From: CAZSHB01 sp964606885
GTDB lineage: Bacteria; Babelota; Babeliae; Babelales; CAIQNR01
Assembly (NCBI GenBank): GCA_964606885.1
Contig: CAZSHB010000002.1
Location: 1-64,000 of the forward strand
Direction of reading: 5' to 3'
DNA length: 64,000 nucleotides
Below, in pieces: positions 62,401-64,000 of this stretch; the stretch's first letter is position 1, and the number at the start of each line of letters is the position of its first letter. The translations under genes were made by a program, and so were the position numbers. The notes under the pieces were generated by a model. It was not told the DNA's origin. It was given only the letters and a program-made list of their open reading frames with translations, and ran no database searches.

Positions 62401-62962
62401 CGACAATATGCAATTTTCTAAAAAGGGGAATAAACCCAGGGTTTGCTTGGAGTGAGCCGACAAACGCTTGGTATGCTTGTTGTGTTGCGCCATCGGCAAA
62501 CGTTACAGAAGCAGGAGTTGCTGTTCTTTTTGATTGCGTAAAACTTGCAAGTGGTCCTTGGCTCAGTGCACGACCTGTTGCAGTCGGTCTGTTTTTAGTG
62601 CTTGGTTTTATTTTCATACTAGAACCATCAGCTGCAGTATTGTGTTGACTGATGAGAGCAACTTTTTGATCGGCGGCTGTGTGTGGATTACTTAAAAGGT
62701 TTTTTACTTGTTTTAAAGAAAGACCGGATGGTGCTGATGATGGACCATCAGTATCGGTGGTTGCAATACGTTCTGCATATGATGCTGGTGTTGGTATGGG
62801 AGTTGCAATATACGCGCTTGGAATCGGTGTTGTGGACGACGCATTAGTAATAGGTGTACAGGAAATTTGTTGAGGAGTTGTTGGTGCCGCAGCATGACTT
62901 GTGTGCATCATCAAACTGATAATGCTTGCAGCGACAGAGAGTCTGGCATGTGTAGTGACCAC
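59474..62962 (-). CDS. Giant exported protein A (1162 aa) with degenerate helical repeats
   Basis: I chose the GTG at 62962: AAGGA stands at a normal distance and a signal peptide (residues 1-25, ending SHAAAP) follows at once. A GTG at 63028 would add 22 basic residues and has no ribosome-binding site. After a Thr/Pro-rich linker the protein is almost all helix, with at least nine copies of a motif like LTxxQxxALxxxxxxL (starting near residues 359, 401, 444, 517, 562, 594, 620, 671 and 782). The C-terminal 250 residues are mixed and Pro-rich. No family was recognised. It is the first gene of the operon of three giant exported proteins. A weak promoter-like TTGACT/CATACA pair lies at 63040-63011. 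Confidence 0.75.
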   Translation of the reverse strand: MVTTHARLSVAASIISLMMHTSHAAAPTTPQQISCTPITNASSTTPIPSAYIATPIPTPASYAERIATTDTDGPSSAPSGLSLKQVKNLLSNPHTAADQKVALISQHNTAADGSSMKIKPSTKNRPTATGRALSQGPLASFTQSKRTATPASVTFADGATQQAYQAFVGSLQANPGFIPLFRKLHIVALHEIYLYLVGIYTALTMTHIDDVKTYMATEKTYALNKKTLIVTHLVNLIQAQLNSALQALFPGLPETYTIKSGMGALEQDSGSNLDTLVVNLEQSVMAVMGISTLSLQQITATINELTAHLPNGSATPTFTDATLTQALANANYTQGATVADLQAAIGVMNTQGTTFISSLTDNQTYALVGAFSILLAFYSNTQTATNLKSIIAALSTPGATLTSQQMDNFQTLVSQCAVGQQLAGEIAISQQIGQALQTNSSTPFTANQVTALQGIVGYLLQNYEEQALDGIKQIVQALGKLNPQAQVISVLDALTLKPLAAALLGLNGTKIMPLASLTDAQRFSLAYALGVLSNQATNNTTQQTLLQLSQSLNNAPLENAELTSAQTTALNNALTQLANYVFNPLQAQNVGSSLTQAQQTAATSAAAKMNAQSFTSFDSLTTDEQLASLTLFQEISRVMETRLTVHRQQSSLVASLFAGNTQLQNALFTSISSDQYQALSFFDKMLQQNTPFSPATLAAQQVTTPDGVTLTLSVADALIPLFQEKTTNATPSYYSILIQLDQQYFSDPALQAVIKTIPASAVMLYQNAIAQFNNPNFSLASLDEPTKKSLLTVFTDYLQQKTVPTAQAPTTAIAFENANQEAVNVVANTLFYTHVFTQGRTTFLATLQLYLQFFTLYTQTLQTPATPTYTGLSTFESLAKTISQQLEDTPIQSINPPLFFFNDATFRSIRLLPKLAQLVDGTQRAPYPTFSIELAVQGSAVDPTSGTTYQNQQTTGPVTYNKFFFLDPSQSNPTLKTQIEQGIIPAPELTGQLPAWITKTPVPTSNKNSYQYVYTPNTELTGITGFYMNIPTFEPDPNNSKSSLIRLYEQPIIAQPLWLSNSGWPTSTTTTNNNPSIVTMLRGCLGDFQSLLSIPGVFDPCLTIIFTKALATSTNAQADQALTDACSNYISEKLADQQRQTSIQNSSPNTLNQQPNTQGAAS

Positions 62963-63067
62963 TCGTATTCCTTTTTTGATTCTTCTACCTATTAAATAGA
63001 TGCTTTTTTTTGTATGCTTCAGAAACACTCTTTAAGTCAAGATAATGCTATAAAAAGAAAGGTTTCC

Positions 63068-64000
63068 ATGAAGGCCACGAGAATTTTAGGATGGGTAGTT
63101 TTTATTGGGGCCCTTGGATGGGTTGGGTGGAGTGGTTATCATTACTTTTTTGATAAACAAGTTCCAACAATTGCTGTTGTTGGTATTACTGATCAAGGCT
63201 ATTACGCTGGTGATGTTTCTTGTTTTGTTAATGGATATCATACGTATAAAGTGGGCAAAATATCATTGTATTTGGATGGTACGCCTTTAATTTACAATTA
63301 CTCAATTGGTAAGAAGCAGTTTGAACATCCGTTCACCCTTAACACACGTACATTGACCAATGGTAAACATACGCTCCAAGTAAAAGCTGTTGATGGTACC
63401 TATTACAAAAACAGTGCACAACAAGAGTACGCTTTTACCGTTGATAATAGTCCGTTACAAGCAGCATTTGTACAACAAGAAGGCGAAAAGAAAGTGTTCC
63501 AAGGGCGCACGCTCCATGTACAATTCCAGGTAAATAAGCCGCTTAAAGATGCAAAGATTAATGTGTTCTCTAAGCAGTATGACTGTTTTAAAGAAGGTAA
63601 AAACTCACTGATTTACGAAGCATTTGTACCTGTTGAATGTGAAGAAAATCCAACTGAATATCCGTATAGTGTTAACTGTATTGATGTGGTTGATAACGTG
63701 GTCACACTAGAAGGTAAAGTTCAAGTAGTGCAGTTCCCTTTTAAGCGCCAAAAGATTACGGTCAGTGAAGATAAGATGAAGCTCGAAAAAGCTTTAAGCA
63801 GTGAAGAAGATTTAAACCAAAAACTGACAGAGCTTGCTGAACAGTCTCCAAAAGAAAAATTGTGGAACGGCGCATTCTTTGCCCCAACAGAAATTGGTAC
63901 GATATTTACCGAGTTTGGTGTGATTCGTACAACTCCTGACCGTGGTTTATATGTGCACAAGGCAGTTGATATTGGCAGTATGCCAAAGAGTATTGTGTGG
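63068..64000 (+). CDS. M23-family peptidase (LytM-like), 3' end outside window
   Basis: The ATG at 63068 follows AAAGG. The 311 visible residues show an N-terminal membrane anchor (ILGWVVFIGALGWVGWSGY), two beta-rich Ig-like domains (about 30-225, for example KVGKISLYLDGTPLIY), a charged helical linker and the start of an M23 domain: FFAPTEIGTIFTEFGVIRTT followed by HKAVDIG. The HxxxD in the last piece gives two of the zinc ligands. The rest of the site lies beyond the window. M23 enzymes cut peptidoglycan cross-links or, when inactive, regulate amidases. It is divergent from the giant-protein operon, with about 100 bases between the starts. Confidence 0.85.
   Translation, partial: MKATRILGWVVFIGALGWVGWSGYHYFFDKQVPTIAVVGITDQGYYAGDVSCFVNGYHTYKVGKISLYLDGTPLIYNYSIGKKQFEHPFTLNTRTLTNGKHTLQVKAVDGTYYKNSAQQEYAFTVDNSPLQAAFVQQEGEKKVFQGRTLHVQFQVNKPLKDAKINVFSKQYDCFKEGKNSLIYEAFVPVECEENPTEYPYSVNCIDVVDNVVTLEGKVQVVQFPFKRQKITVSEDKMKLEKALSSEEDLNQKLTELAEQSPKEKLWNGAFFAPTEIGTIFTEFGVIRTTPDRGLYVHKAVDIGSMPKSIVW

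Overview
The window looks like part of the chromosome of a small-genome, host-associated diderm bacterium, most likely a member of Candidatus Dependentiae (TM6) or a similar lineage. This is inferred from gene content, not from a marker search. The cell envelope has an outer membrane: Pal, a beta-barrel protein, secretins and Mla transport. Secreted ankyrin and leucine-rich-repeat proteins, tandem clostripain-like proteases and very large exported proteins without recognisable families suggest life with a eukaryotic host. Several housekeeping proteins are trimmed (UvrC, ComEC, a MutY-like glycosylase). Two runs of ten Ns mark scaffold gaps, so this is a draft assembly.

Layout. 1-6 kb: the tail of an Arg/Glu-rich repeat protein, mnmE, pal, an RNase E/G and gatB. 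6-11.2 kb (minus strand): two small exported glycine-zipper proteins, a MutY-like glycosylase and a large M16 protease. 11.3-15.8 kb: a ComEC-like fragment, two C11 proteases and a family-4 uracil-DNA glycosylase. 15.8-16.28 kb: a gene-free stretch with two inverted arrays of DnaA boxes at exact 11-bp spacing, another consensus box and a DnaA-trio-like tract. The base skew changes sign here, so I read it as oriC. 16.3-26.9 kb: nusA, infB, a WecA/MraY-type transferase, nfo, an outer-membrane barrel protein, aspS and eno.

26.9-35.4 kb (minus strand) is a tightly coupled type II secretion-like operon: gspC, a secretin broken by one in-frame TGA, a GspL-like (PilM-PilN) protein, a GspM/PilO-like protein and a second secretin. 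Next come a MoxR ATPase, dcd, an exported GT61-type protein, small membrane proteins (HXXEE and DUF1622 families) and two secreted ankyrin proteins. 41.8-48.2 kb (minus strand) is a housekeeping run: mlaF, mlaE, secG, tpiA, clpB and a shortened uvrC.

48.2-63 kb is the accessory region. It has three paralogous secreted LRR proteins, two of which share their 5' end with uvrC. Upstream of them are three huge exported proteins (about 1162, 898 and 1505 residues) whose genes overlap stop-to-start, so they are probably made together. They are the best candidate here for an undescribed system. The window ends inside an M23 peptidase gene.
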